DNA from: Austropuccinia psidii
Lineage: Eukaryota > Basidiomycota > Pucciniomycetes > Pucciniales > Sphaerophragmiaceae
DNA: 64,000 bases
NCBI GenBank assembly: GCA_023105745.1
Contig: JALGQZ010000002.1
Coordinates: forward strand, 42,639,997 to 42,703,996
Direction: 5' to 3'
Shown: positions 44,410 through 55,253 of the stretch, piece after piece
Layout: each line of letters begins with the position of its first letter
Numbering within the stretch: the stretch's first letter is position 1
Program-made: the position numbers and the translations under genes
The notes under the pieces: model-generated
Seen by the model: the letters and a program-made list of their open reading frames with translations, nothing else
Database searches by the model: none
Told to the model about the DNA's origin: nothing

Positions 44410-47400
44410 TTACTTTGTAATATTGGTGTTTCTAGTGTGTCTGAATCTCCTCAGGAGTTTGGTAGCTTCCGGTATATTTTTTTCTTCTAACCATTCATCT
44501 TCACAAGTTGGGTCACTGTACCTAACAAGGTATTCCCTTACTTTCTTGGTTCTTAATTTCCTTTCTTTAAGAACTTTGGTTATTTTCTTAGTACCAGATG
44601 TCTCAATAGGAGGTATAACTTGGGGAACCTTATTCCTCAAGGGAGATTTCTCAGCATCACTAGATTTACATGGTTTTATCAAGCTCACTGGAAATGTAGG
44701 GTGCTTATTGCTAAGTTCTTCAGATAACTCTACTTCAACAGCATTCTCTCCATGGAGGGCCTTAATCACAAAAGGTCCTGCAAAGGAGTCTTTCAACTTT
44801 TTACATCCTTTGATGTTATTGAAGTTAGTGGTGGATACAAGAACTAGGTCCCCCACTTTGAAATCTGGAGTTGCATGAGATTTATCCCATTTGTCTTTAG
44901 CATATGCAAAAGAGTCCTCCATGCATCTTACTGCATGCTTTCTAGCTTTTTCTAGCATTCCTTTGAAGCTAGCAGCTGTGGGATGTATTTCAATTAAGTC
45001 TTTCCTCAAGGAGTCTTGGGCTAACTTGGGGTTCCATCCTTTTTCTAGAATAGCAGGAGTCTGATTGGTACTAGCATGGATTGATGTTTTATATGCTAAT
45101 TCCAGTGCTGGTAACAGAGTACACCAATCATGGGTAAATCCATCACAATCTTTGAATTCAAGGCCATATGCACAAAATCTTCTCACCATGTCCTCTAAGG
45201 TTTGGATCATTCTTTCAGCCAGGCCATCAGTTTGTGGGTGGTAGGCTGTAGAGAAAGACAGTTTAGTGCCAAATAATTGGTGAAGATTTGTCCATAGTGC
45301 TGAAGTGAATTTGGGATCTCTATCACTGATGATATTTGTAAATATCCCAGTCCATGACACTACTCTATTCCATATCAGAAGAGCTGTATCCATGGCTGTA
45401 TCATCTTTGTGACATGGTAAAAAGATTGGAGTTTTACTGAATCTGTCCACAATTACTAGGCAAGCATTATAGCTCCTGTCACCTCCTGGTGGTAGGCCAG
45501 TTACCCAATCCATATGGACAATTTCCCAAGCTCTGTTTGGATCTTGGATTTTCATCATATTTCCAAGTCTTTTGCCAGTGGATTTATTTGCCTTTTGGCA
45601 TCTGTCACAGGTTTTGCAATACTCTGCAACATCTTTTTGCCACATTGGCCACCATATGCAGGTCTTCACTTTGTCTCTTGTTCTGTCTTCAGAAAGATGT
45701 CCTGAAAAGGGACTATCATGGCATTCTTGCAGTACAAGATTGATTAATGACCTGTCTACAACTGTCATGACACATGTGTGCTTGGTTCTGTGGTAAATTA
45801 TACCATCCAGTAGGTGAAATCTTCCTTCATTATAAGATTTTCTCCATACTTCATCCAAGGCATGTATTAGAGAGTTGTCTTTACAGTCTTTGTTAAGTAA
45901 TTGGCATAAGATGCTACAATTCTTATCTTGAGTGTAACTATTTCTGACTTCTTCAAAGAAGGTGGTGTTCAAGTCTGTAACACTTATTCCTTTGATTGGA
46001 ATTTGTGGTGAAGCTTCTTCTGGAACATAAGCAGGATTATCAATGTTATTTGGTAATGGCCATCTGCTTAGTCCATCTGCATTCTTATGAATATTCCCAT
46101 CCTTATGAACAATAGTCATATTGCCTCTGTATTCTTGTATGGCTATTTGCCATCTGAGCATGTGTCTGTTAGGTGTTTTCATGTTCAAAAGTGATTTCAC
46201 AGCTGTACAATCTGTTATTACTTCAAAAACACATCCCTCTAAGAAATAGTTCAATTTCTCCAAGGCCCAGACAAGGCATAGACATTCCATTTGACTTGCT
46301 CCATATCTGGCTTCAGTTGGTTTGATTTGCCTGCATATGAAACATATTGGTCCTTCTACAGGTTTGTCATTTATGATCTGAACTTGGTGAAGTGCAGCAC
46401 CTAATCCATCCCCTGATGCATCAATATACAGTTTGAAAGGTAATTTAAAGTCTGGCATCAGTAAGAGTGGAGCAGTGGTCAATGCTTCTCTTAGAGACTC
46501 AAAAGCTTTGACTCTGTCAACAGTCATCTCAAACACTGTGTCTTTGTCACACAACTTATAAAGTGGTCTTGCTATGGATGCAAAATCTTTAATGTGTTGC
46601 CTGTAATATCCTGCAAAACCTAAGAATGACTGAATTTCCTTCTTATTCTGAGGCATAGGCTTTAATAATACTGCTGCAACTTTGTTTTTATCAATTCCAA
46701 GGGACAAACCAGATACAACATGTCCTAGTGCCTTAAGTTCTTTAAATCCAAAATGACATTTCTTCAAGGAGATTTTCATGTTTACTGATTGAATTTTTGT
46801 CAAAACTCTTGATAATCTGTACATGTGCTCCTCCCAAGTCTTTGAACAGATAATAATGTCATCAATGTAAATGATTAACCATCCCTCTGAGAGTTCTTCA
46901 GGGAAGATTTCATTCATCATTCTTTGGAAGTGTTGAGGTGCATTTTTGATACCAAAGGGCATCCTTAAGTATTCATACACTCCACAATGAACAATAATTC
47001 TCAAGTATTTTCTTGCTCTTGGTGTTACCACATTTTGATGGAATCCTTTAAGGGCATCCATAGTGGTTATATACACTGCTTAAGATATTTGAGTAAGGGC
47101 AATTTGGATTTTTGGTATAGGGTATCTGTCTGGGACAGTGTAAGTGTTCAGAGCTCTAAAGTCCCCAACCATTCTGGATTTTCCATTATGCCACGCCACT
47201 ATAACTGGTGTAGTTATTTCTACTTCCTCATTGTGGCCTACTTTTCTTATTACACCAAGGTCTAGAAGTTCTTTGATATGAATTTCTAGAGCTTCTCTTG
47301 ATTTTGGACTTGCTGGATAAGCAGGTCTTCTTAAGAGTGGTGGATAAGGTCTCTCAATGTTAAGAATGATGTCAACTTCATGACCAATAATTGCTCCCAG

Positions 47401-47766
47401 GGGTTCTTTGTCTGTAGCAAATGCTCCTCTGTGGTCATACAAAAGGGAAGAAAGTTCATTTTCTTGTTTATCAGTCAGATGAAGGCTTATTTCAGCCTCA
47501 TTTAACTGTTCAGACTTGAATTTCTCTAACTCTAAGTTGACTGGTGATACTTTGTTTACTGTAATTTGTCTTTTAAATGGTAAAAAGGCAAATTTCTGGC
47601 GCTTATTGTTCCCAATTGTAAAGTATCTGTCTTTGTTATTATGTAAATCTATCCCATACATGATCAAATAGTCATTTCCCAATATAAAATGGGTACTAGA
47701 GCAATTTTCCATAACAACAAATTCAACTGTGATCCTTAAATTCCCATTTATGTGTGGGAATATGAC
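44410..47766 (-). pseudogene. Element F Pol: end of protease, RT, RNase H, integrase
   Basis: From 47,766, where element G interrupts the protease, to 44,410. RT N-part is 47,766-47,080; then a TAA (47,080-47,082) stands where element C has Gln (ISQAVY). After it an 888-codon segment runs through YIDD (about residue 69), RNase H with an intact first Asp (YIDASGDG, about 219), HHCC zinc (ECHD..GH...CKTCDRCQ, about 450-495), the DDE core ([23 protein letters not shown]), DSFAGPF and a chromodomain-like tail (REYLVRY ... DEWLEEKNI). All integrase metal-binding residues are present. Only G and two stops disable this copy. Confidence 0.92.
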
Positions 47767-48528
47767 TGTCACAGGGGCTCTTTGAAATGAAGAGGGCCTG
47801 GCACTCAGTAAACTGGGACTCACTTATGGAGGGCTCAAGGGTAAGATAAGGATGGATACACTTAAGAGTGTGAATAATGAATTACTAAAGAATAAAAATA
47901 AGAAAGCAGCAACAAAGAATAAGAGTAAGAGAAAGAAGAGCCAACCACAAACAAGTCCAAGTCCACTGTTTCAACCTGTCAGAATGGAAAGAGAAGGGTT
48001 AATAAGGATATGGCCACCCAACTCATACTGTACAGGCAAAGAAAGAAAAAGGGCAAAGACTAACTTAAGATTAAATAAATATAATACCCAGAATATAAGG
48101 ATAAGAATATTCAGATAATAATAAATCAACTAAATTAATTAACTGGGGAAAAGTCCCCAGGGGGGAGAAAGAGGGGCTGGTATATGTGAGAATCACCAGC
48201 CCTGATCCAGAGAAGAATTTTCATGAGAATAATTGATTGTTGAATTGAGTCTGGCCAATACAGGTCCTGTACAGTTGTACAGGACCTGTACAAGAGGTGT
48301 GGTGTATTTGAGTGATCATACAGTTTCATACTGGTGTATTGAAACTGTATTGGGTGAATCCATCCTGTACAAGTATTGACAGGCTGTATTGATGTACCAA
48401 ACTGTATGCATGTTTCAGAATGAAGATTGCTGAAACTGACTGCTGATGCAGATACTGGATTTGCTGATTTGAGGTGTTTGAGTGGGTGTATGAATGAATA
48501 CCCTTACCCCTGATGGATGGTTGTTACA
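47767..48528 (-). repeat. Element G 3' LTR
   Basis: 762 bp, TGTCACAGGGGCTC to GGTTGTTACA on the plus strand. It differs from the other LTR at, for example, CTCTTTGAAA against CTCTTCGAAA, GTGTGGTG against GTGTGTTG and GCTGATTTG against GCTTATTTG. Confidence 0.96.
48261..48288. promoter_or_regulatory. 13-bp perfect inverted repeat in G LTR
   Basis: CAGGTCCTGTACA and its exact reverse complement are separated by GT. The same structure is in the other LTR at 57,758-57,785. The role is unknown: transcription-factor site, RNA hairpin or 3'-end signal are all possible. Confidence 0.7.
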
Positions 48529-48541
48529 GTATCCCCCTCTT
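48529..48541 (-). other. Polypurine tract of element G
   Basis: The minus strand reads AAGAGGGGGATAC directly before the LTR start TGTAACAACC. Confidence 0.75.
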
Positions 48542-49449
48542 GAAACTGGTGGGCTCCTGAACACCATAATACCCTGCCACTGTTGAGTGGCATCTCAATA
48601 TCCCCACATTTTTTCAAAAAAATTTTTCTTTTTAATTTTCTTTCCTCTTGACCATTATCCTGAAAATCCTTCATTACTTCTTCCCTGCCAAATTCAATTG
48701 ATTCCCCCCTTTCTTTTCAAGTTTGAGTGAGTATTCCTTCCAGAGTATGCAATTCTTTTCTTTTGATTCAATCAGCCATGTCTTGGGATGTGGCCTTGGA
48801 ATATATCCCAGAATAAAGGCCATTGAGCACTTGTGCTCAAAAATTGGTGCCCAATGAGTATATGACTTGTACTCATTGGCCCAGACTTAATCCATTCAAT
48901 GAACCTCCAAGGGGTCTTGTCCCCATGATCCAAGGAATTGGCCTCAGGCAGCCCTCCCAGTGGGTTTTGGACTGTGGCCTCCATCTTGAGTGATCTTGAT
49001 GTATCTTGCTTTTTATGGCCTTTTTGGCCTTGCTGGGTGTTTTGGTGATTGGGGCAATTTTTTGATTTTCTGGGTTTTTTGGCGATAATAGGCCTTTTTG
49101 ATGTTTTGGGGTCCTACGGTCCGCGGGCCGTACGCCGTGGTTCGCGGTCCGTGGGGGCTATTGGAGGCCCCCAGGACCAAAATGGAGCCCCTGGGCCCAA
49201 ATTTGCTGGGGACCCAGGGTGACCAAGGGGCCCAAAAATGGCCCAATTCCAAATTTCACCATATATGTCCTGGATCCATTGAAGGGGTCCAGGACCATCA
49301 AGATCTTGGCCTTCCCCCAAAGTTGCAGAGGAGGCCCTGGGTGATGAGTTTAGCCCCAAAGGGGTGTGAACCTTCACCTTAGAGACTTTGAGGTGGGGCA
49401 TAATTGAGTTATGGCCCCAGTTCCTTGAGTCAACTTTCTTTTTCTTGAT
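48542..49449 (+). promoter_or_regulatory. Upstream region and GC-rich island of the antisense gene
   Basis: A noncoding stretch between the polypurine tract and the plus-strand gene. 49,110-49,400 is strikingly GC-rich for this window. It carries three CGG-N-CCG palindromes: CGGTCCG at 49,117-49,123, CGGGCCG at 49,124-49,130 and CGGTCCG at 49,145-49,151, about 300-390 bp before the candidate start codons. Zn2Cys6 proteins typically bind paired CGG triplets, so this is a candidate promoter with autoregulatory sites. That link is inference. Confidence 0.45.
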
Positions 49450-50744
49450 GTGGAGTGGATTGATTCTGACGTCTTGAATCTTCTGCTTGCACTTTCTTCA
49501 GTTATGAGTTCCAAACTGACTGAACTCACTGAATCTTCCCCTTCTGCACCGCCACCGTCTGTTCTTCATGGTTCTGGCGTCTTCAGTCGATTGTCTTCTC
49601 CCTCCATGGTGTCTTCTGGCCATTTTGACCCCTCCCAAACATATGATGGGTTCAGAGCAGTTGAAGTTCTTGATCCTGCCTGTACTGAGTGTTTGGCCAG
49701 GGGGAAGGATTGCTTTCAACATTACAATCCTCGATCGTCAAAATGCCATTTCTGCTTTATTGGGAAGAAGCCATGCCGCCATACCGGATCAACCTTGTCC
49801 CGGGTCAAGAGGCACTTATGGAGTAGGAAGGATGGGCCTTATGGGCAGGAATTCCCAATTCTTGAGGAACCTACCCCTGATGCCACTTCTGGATTTTCTC
49901 AATGTGAGTGGTTTGCATTTCTTGGTTGAGTTGATGCTGATATTTTGATGTAGTGACTGGTTCCAGGCAGAGGGATGTGGCCAGGTGGACTAATGTTGGA
50001 GGGCCCATTCCGATTGGTGGTAGGCCCATCCACTACAGCTCAGAAATTTCCATTTCAAGGACCAATGCTGATGGAGTGGTGAAAGTAGTGAAGAAGCTAA
50101 GAAGAATTGTTGATTCCCCATCAGATCCAGATGCTGAAGGAAGTGATGAGTTGGATGGTGAAGAAGTTCAAGTTATTCCTCATTCAAGTGGCCATCCATC
50201 CAGCAATTCCTCTTCTCAACCTCTTGCCAACCCCAGATTCCAAAGCCAAGTGATTCCCAGCACTCCAAGAACCTTCCAACCAATGCTTGCTTCAATTCCT
50301 ACAACCCTTCCTCCTCCATCACCAACTACTTCCCACACCACCAGGCCTGCCTTGAATCCAGCAGTAAGACCATCTCCAGTTCAACAGCCCAGAAACTCAC
50401 CCATAAAAACCTCCCGTCAACTCCAACCTGTGGCCAGCTCCAGCAGAAGAAGAGATGGATTGTCCCCTTTGCCGTTTCCTGCCGCTCAAGTATTCCAAAG
50501 AAGAGAACGTTGGCCTATCCGGGTTACCAGAGAAGATCCCAACGCGGCTAGTGAAAATCAAGATGCTGTGGCCAGATTGTTCAGGAGAGTTGATAGAAAT
50601 AGCAGAGAGGTGATTATGTATGCCAATGACAGGATGATTCCAGGTACTGCTTCTGAAGAAATGGCTGCAAAATTTGCCTGGTATGAAGATGAGTTGATAA
50701 ATGATTTCCAGAGAACTTTTGATGACTTGGGTAGAGATAACTAG
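49450..50744 (+). CDS. Antisense spliced gene in element G: Zn2Cys6-like protein
   Basis: Exon 1 is 49,450-49,903 (alternative ATG at 49,504), the intron 49,904-49,953 (GTGAGT...ATGTAG, 50 nt) and exon 2 49,954-50,744. The join is phase 1 and gives 414 residues (396 from the second ATG). Cysteines 78, 81, 88, 99, 102 and 109 form CX2CX6CX10CX2CX6C, the spacing of fungal GAL4-type binuclear zinc clusters, with basic residues between them. A conserved-looking block (TGSRQRDVARWTNVGGPIPI) follows, then a long P/S-rich region and an acidic C-terminus. I recall similar rust predicted proteins. The gene lies inside the LTRs on the opposite strand to gag-pol. A DNA-binding regulator is likely; a Zn-binding protein of another type is possible. 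Confidence 0.82.
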
Positions 50745-51524
50745 TTTCCTTTTCCTTGTTTGTGTTTGGCTTGCCTTCTATCCCCACTCTTATAACTACC
50801 AAAAAAAAATAAAAATTAAAAAAGATAATGGAACCTCCCAATACATGATTTGAGGAGGGGATGCTGCTGCTTTAAAGAAATAAAAGAAAGAAAATTATAC
50901 AAGTAAAGAAAGAAAGAAAAATAAAAGAATAAGAGAAAATGAGAGTAAAGAAAGAAATAAAGAAAAATTCCTGATGGCTGGTCCTTCTTGTGGTGAGTTG
51001 CTTGATTCTGGCCAAGAAGTGTCTGAAAAATGAAAACCAAGCATTTGATGCTCACAGAGTGGCCAAGGTGATGTTTTACAAGAAGTAGAACCCTCAGGGA
51101 TGCATACCAGGAGATGGAACTTACTTTCATAACTTCCACTCCCCACCAAGCACCATAAGACTGAAATAAATTGCCATAAATGCCTTCTGAAATGAATTGC
51201 CATAAATGACTACTGAAATGAATTGCCGTAAATGACTTGAAGTAATGAATGTCTTGAATTATGATGATTGGCATAAAATGAAAAGATAATAAAGAAAGAA
51301 AATGAAACATAAAGAAAGAAAACATTGGGCCATATCTTGATAAGGTCCAAATGGAGGGTATTGATGTTGTATGCTTCCTGAACCTGTCCAAAGAAATGAC
51401 AAGTGCTCACAAAGTGGCCAAGGTGATGCTTACAACAACATATGGGTAGAATACCCCCTTAAAGTTGCATGCCAGGAGAGGAACTTACTTTCATAACTTC
51501 TTCTCCCCACCAAGCACCATAAAA
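50745..51524. other. Noncoding spacer between the antisense gene and pol, with short repeats
   Basis: It holds A/G-rich runs (AAAGAAAG) at 50,870-50,970 and about three copies of a ~30-bp unit (CTGAAATGAATTGCCATAAA) at 51,160-51,232. An imperfect direct duplication links about 51,050-51,150 with 51,409-51,520, sharing GTGGCCAAGGTGATG and AACTTACTTTCATAACTTC. Both converging transcripts presumably end here; no terminator could be fixed. Confidence 0.5.
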
Positions 51525-54500
51525 TCAAACTCTTGAGGTATTTGGACCAGGCTTGTCTGGATACAATGAGTGGAAATCCTTGACAAGGTCTGGTGAGTTG
51601 GTAAGGTTGGAAGCTGGTTCCCAAGTGGTTCTTTCTGGGTCTTCACTGAATCCTTTCCACTCTACAAGATACCATAAATTACCTCTTTTGAGTTTTTAGT
51701 CCAGAACCTGAGCCACTTCCCATTCTTCTTGCTCTTCCACTAAAACTGGTGGTGGCGGCAATTGATGACAATTTGGGATAGTTGAATGCTTGACTGATTC
51801 TAATAAGGACACATGGAATACAGGGTGAACTGTCTTCCATTGCTGAGGCAACTTGAGGTGATATGCATGGCTGCCAATCTTCTTAAGAACTTCAAAGGGT
51901 CCCAACCATCTTTCTGATAATTTCTTGGTGGGTCTTGTTGTCTTGATGTTCTTGGAAGCTAGCCATACTTTGTCCCCAGGTTGGAAATCAGGTGGAATTG
52001 CCCTATTTCTATCTGCATACTTCTTGAATCTCCTTATTGCTGACTCCAATTCTTCTTTGACAACTTGCTGTACTGATTGGAGTTTTGTTGATAACTTTCC
52101 AGCAGGTGAGTCTTGAGAAATATGGATTGAGTCAAAGCTGGGATTTCTTCCATAAATGGTGAAAAAAGGTGATTGCTTGGTTGATGAATGTTCTGCATTA
52201 TTATAGGCAAATTCAGCCAAAGGGAGCCAGGTGTGCCAGTCATCTTGATGATAGCTGACATACATCCAAAGGTACTGTTCTAGTATCTGATTTACCCTCT
52301 CTGTCTGTCCATCTGTTTAAGGGTGAAATGCAGTTGACAGGTCTCTTGATATCTTGAGCTGCTGACATAACTGGGTCCAGAATGATGAAACAAATAAGGA
52401 ACCTCTATCACTAACAATACTTACTGGAAGGCCATGTTTGGAAAATACATGACTAATGAAGATTTGAGCTAAGTCCAGTGCAGTGATTGTGCCATAAGTT
52501 GGAATGAATGTTCCCATTTTTGAGAATCTGTCTACAATTACTAAGATTGAGTCAAAGTTGTTTGACAGGGGCAATTGAGTGATGAAGTCCATTGATAATG
52601 AATTCCAAGGACCAGATGGAATTTGAAGAGGCTTGAGTAATCCAAACTTCTTATGGTGGATGTTCTTGTTTCTTGAACATTGCTGACATGAGGACACATA
52701 GTCCTTGATGATTTGATTCATGCCAGCCCAATAAAAATCCCTCTTGATGAGCTTGAGGGTCTTCTCCTGGCCAGGATGGCCAGCCAATGGTGAATCATGA
52801 CGCCTTTGAAGAATGTCCAATTGAACTTCATGATTGCTTGGAATAACTACTCTATCTTTGAACAATAATAATCTTGCTTGAGGTTCAAGAGAATAGTCTG
52901 GGACTGATTCTCCTCTTGCTAATTTCTTGAGGATCTCCTTATAGTCTTTGTCTTGCCATACTTGTCTTTGAATCTGATCAACCAAATCTGAGAACATTTC
53001 AACTTTTATGGAAAAGAATCTTGACTCTTGAATTTCATTTTGCTTGAGAACTTGATGAAAGTTTTGAGGATTCTTGCTGATGAAATCCACCCCCCTCTCT
53101 GGGTACACGTCGTCCCGACGTGACAAGGCATCTGGTAAAGTGGCCAGCCTGCCTGGGCGGTAAGTGATAACAAAGTGAAATCCAGACAAAAATTCAGCCC
53201 AACGGGCTTGACGACGAGTAAGGACTTTAGAAGACATAAAATATTGGAGAGAACAATGGTCTGTCAAGACCTCAAAGGAATCAGAAAGAGAAAGGAGAAA
53301 GGCTCTCCAGCACTTGAGAGCCCAAACTATGCCAAGGAGTTCCTTGTCATGAATTTCATAGTTGAGCTCAGCTGGCAAGAGCTTGCGACTATCAAATGCA
53401 ATGGGATGCTTTCCTGAGTCATTCACCTGACTCAGTACAGCACCCAAGGCATAATCAGAGGCATCAGTCTCTACAATGGTTGGAAGATAAGGATTAAAGT
53501 GAGAAAGGATAGGAGCAGAGGTGAAAGCTTCTTTGAGTGCTTGAAACTGACTAAGAGCTTCCTCATTGAAGATGAAAGGAGAATCTTTTTTGAGAAGGGA
53601 AGTGAGAGAAGTGATTTTTTTGGAATAATTTTTAATGAAACGACAATAAAAATTGGCAAAGCCAAGAAAAGATTGAAGAGCCTTGATGTTTTTGGGCTGA
53701 GGCCAATTGAGGACTTGCTGAACTTTTGAAGAATCCATCTTGAGGCCATCACTTGAAACAACATAGCCCAAGTATTCCACACTTGAAGCATGGAATACAC
53801 ACTTGGAGGCTTTGGCAAACAGATTATTGTCCCTCAGTCTTTGGAGGACAGAGGCCACATGTTTGACATGTTCCTCCTCAGAACTGGAAAAGACCATAAT
53901 GTCATCTAAATAAACCACAACAAACACATCCAAAAAATCTGCAAAGATATCATTTACCAGATTTTGGAAAGAAGCAGGAGCATTGGTCAAACCAAATGGC
54001 ATGACCAAGTACTCATAACTGCCATATTTGGTTCTAAAGGCAGTTAAGTGCTCATCCCCCTCTTTGATTCTCAGAAGGTTATATGCACCACGCAAATCTA
54101 TCTTGGAGAAGATAGTGGAGCCGTTGAATACGGTAAGAAGCTGGTTCATAGGAGGAACAGGGTATCTGTTCTTCCTAGTGACAGCATTGAGTTTGCGGTA
54201 GTCAACACACAAACAAAGACCTCCATCCTTTTTCTTGACAAAAAGGACAGGTGCTCCTGTTGAAGAGGAGCTTGGTCTAATGAAACCTTTCTCTACATTC
54301 TCTGAAATGTAGGCCCGCAGTGTTTCTGACTCTTGATTTGATAATGAGTAGATAACACCAATTGGAGGTAGAAGACCCTCCAATTCGATATGGTGGTCAC
54401 AGGCGCGGTGTGGAGGAAGTTTCTCTGCTTTCACCTTGGAGAATACATCCAAATATTGGTGATAAGCAGGAGGAACAACCTTCAACACAGTTTCAATTTC

Positions 54501-55226
54501 TTCTGGCTCTTCCTCCTCATCCCACTGCTCCTCCAGGGATGCATGAAAGGATAAGGGAGGAAGGTCCATATCCCCTTGGAAGAGATGAAGTGAAGATATG
54601 GCAACATCTTCTCCAACATCCTTTATCTCTTTGAAGACTTCATCTCTTGATGGAAGTAATGACTGAGAGGGAATAATGGAAGGGATATGGACAGAAGAAG
54701 GAAGGGAAGGTGTCTTAAGTTCACCAACCAGAGCAACACTGTTGACAGCAGTGGCAAAGTCATTACTAGTAGGAGGAATAATACCACTAGAATCCTTATG
54801 ATTAGAATCATAGGTGATCAATCCATTTTTCCAATCAATAATGGGATTAAAATGGTAAAGGAAATCATAGCCCAATATCAGGTCTTCTCCCTTGGGTGAA
54901 TCTATGATAAAGAAGTCCCATTCAAAGCTTGGGAAGGAAGGCAAGTCAACTACCCACTTGGTATAATGGGTGATGAACAAGGCAGGGGATTCATTAGAAT
55001 CCAAAATGAAAAGAGGGATCTTTTCAGGGAGCTCTGACAGAGTCAATGAATACTTGAGAACAAAATTCTTTGCAATAAAAGAGTTTGTAGCACCAGAATC
55101 AATGAGAATACTATAAAAAATATCAGAGACAGAAGAAAAAATAAGAAATTTTAAAGATTTCTTGACACTAGTATTCAGAGTGCACAATTGTGCTCTTGAA
55201 GGAAATAAGTGAGAACCATTGAACAC
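51525..55226 (-). pseudogene. Element G Pol: protease, RT, RNase H, integrase, chromodomain
   Basis: The frame is -1 relative to gag. The order is protease DSGA (about residue 42), RT with YLDD (about 437; note LCLCVDYR, where LRLCVDYR is usual), RNase H (VETDASDYALG, about 585), HHCC integrase zinc region (RRHDSPLAGH ... CQQCSRNK), DDE core (SMDFITQLP, IVSDRGSLF, GQTERVN), a GPF segment (ERWLGPFEV) and a chromodomain (WYLVEWKGF ... TTWEPASNL) ending at TGA 51,525. Two stops break it: TAA at 52,317 in the near-universal HPQTDG motif (Gln codon lost) and TAA at 51,696 just before the chromodomain. The frame is maintained across both. Confidence 0.92.
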
Positions 55227-55253
55227 ATCATGATTCCCACTCAGGCTTTTCCC
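55215..55253 (-). promoter_or_regulatory. -1 ribosomal frameshift signal between gag and pol of G
   Basis: The slippery heptamer G GGA AAA (minus strand of 55,247-55,253) is in the gag zero frame, two codons before the gag TGA (55,241-55,243). Six nucleotides later a stem GTGGGAA/TTCTCAC (7 bp, one G-U, 18-nt loop) can form. Slippage by -1 enters an open frame that runs directly into Pol. Confidence 0.72.

Noticed and set aside
47852..48118. An identical 88-residue ORF in both G LTRs (also 57,349-57,615)
   Set aside because: Identity follows from the LTRs being nearly identical. It is K/N-rich low complexity, antisense to the element, with no start or promoter support.
49117..49151. GC-rich island as a tRNA or rRNA fragment
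   Set aside because: No cloverleaf arms, A/B boxes or rRNA motifs are visible, and it continues into noncoding GC-rich sequence.
50614..51391. Minus-strand F/L/S-rich ORFs between the Zn2Cys6-like gene and pol
   Set aside because: They arise from A/G-rich plus-strand runs, lack domains, and overlap the antisense gene end and the repeats.
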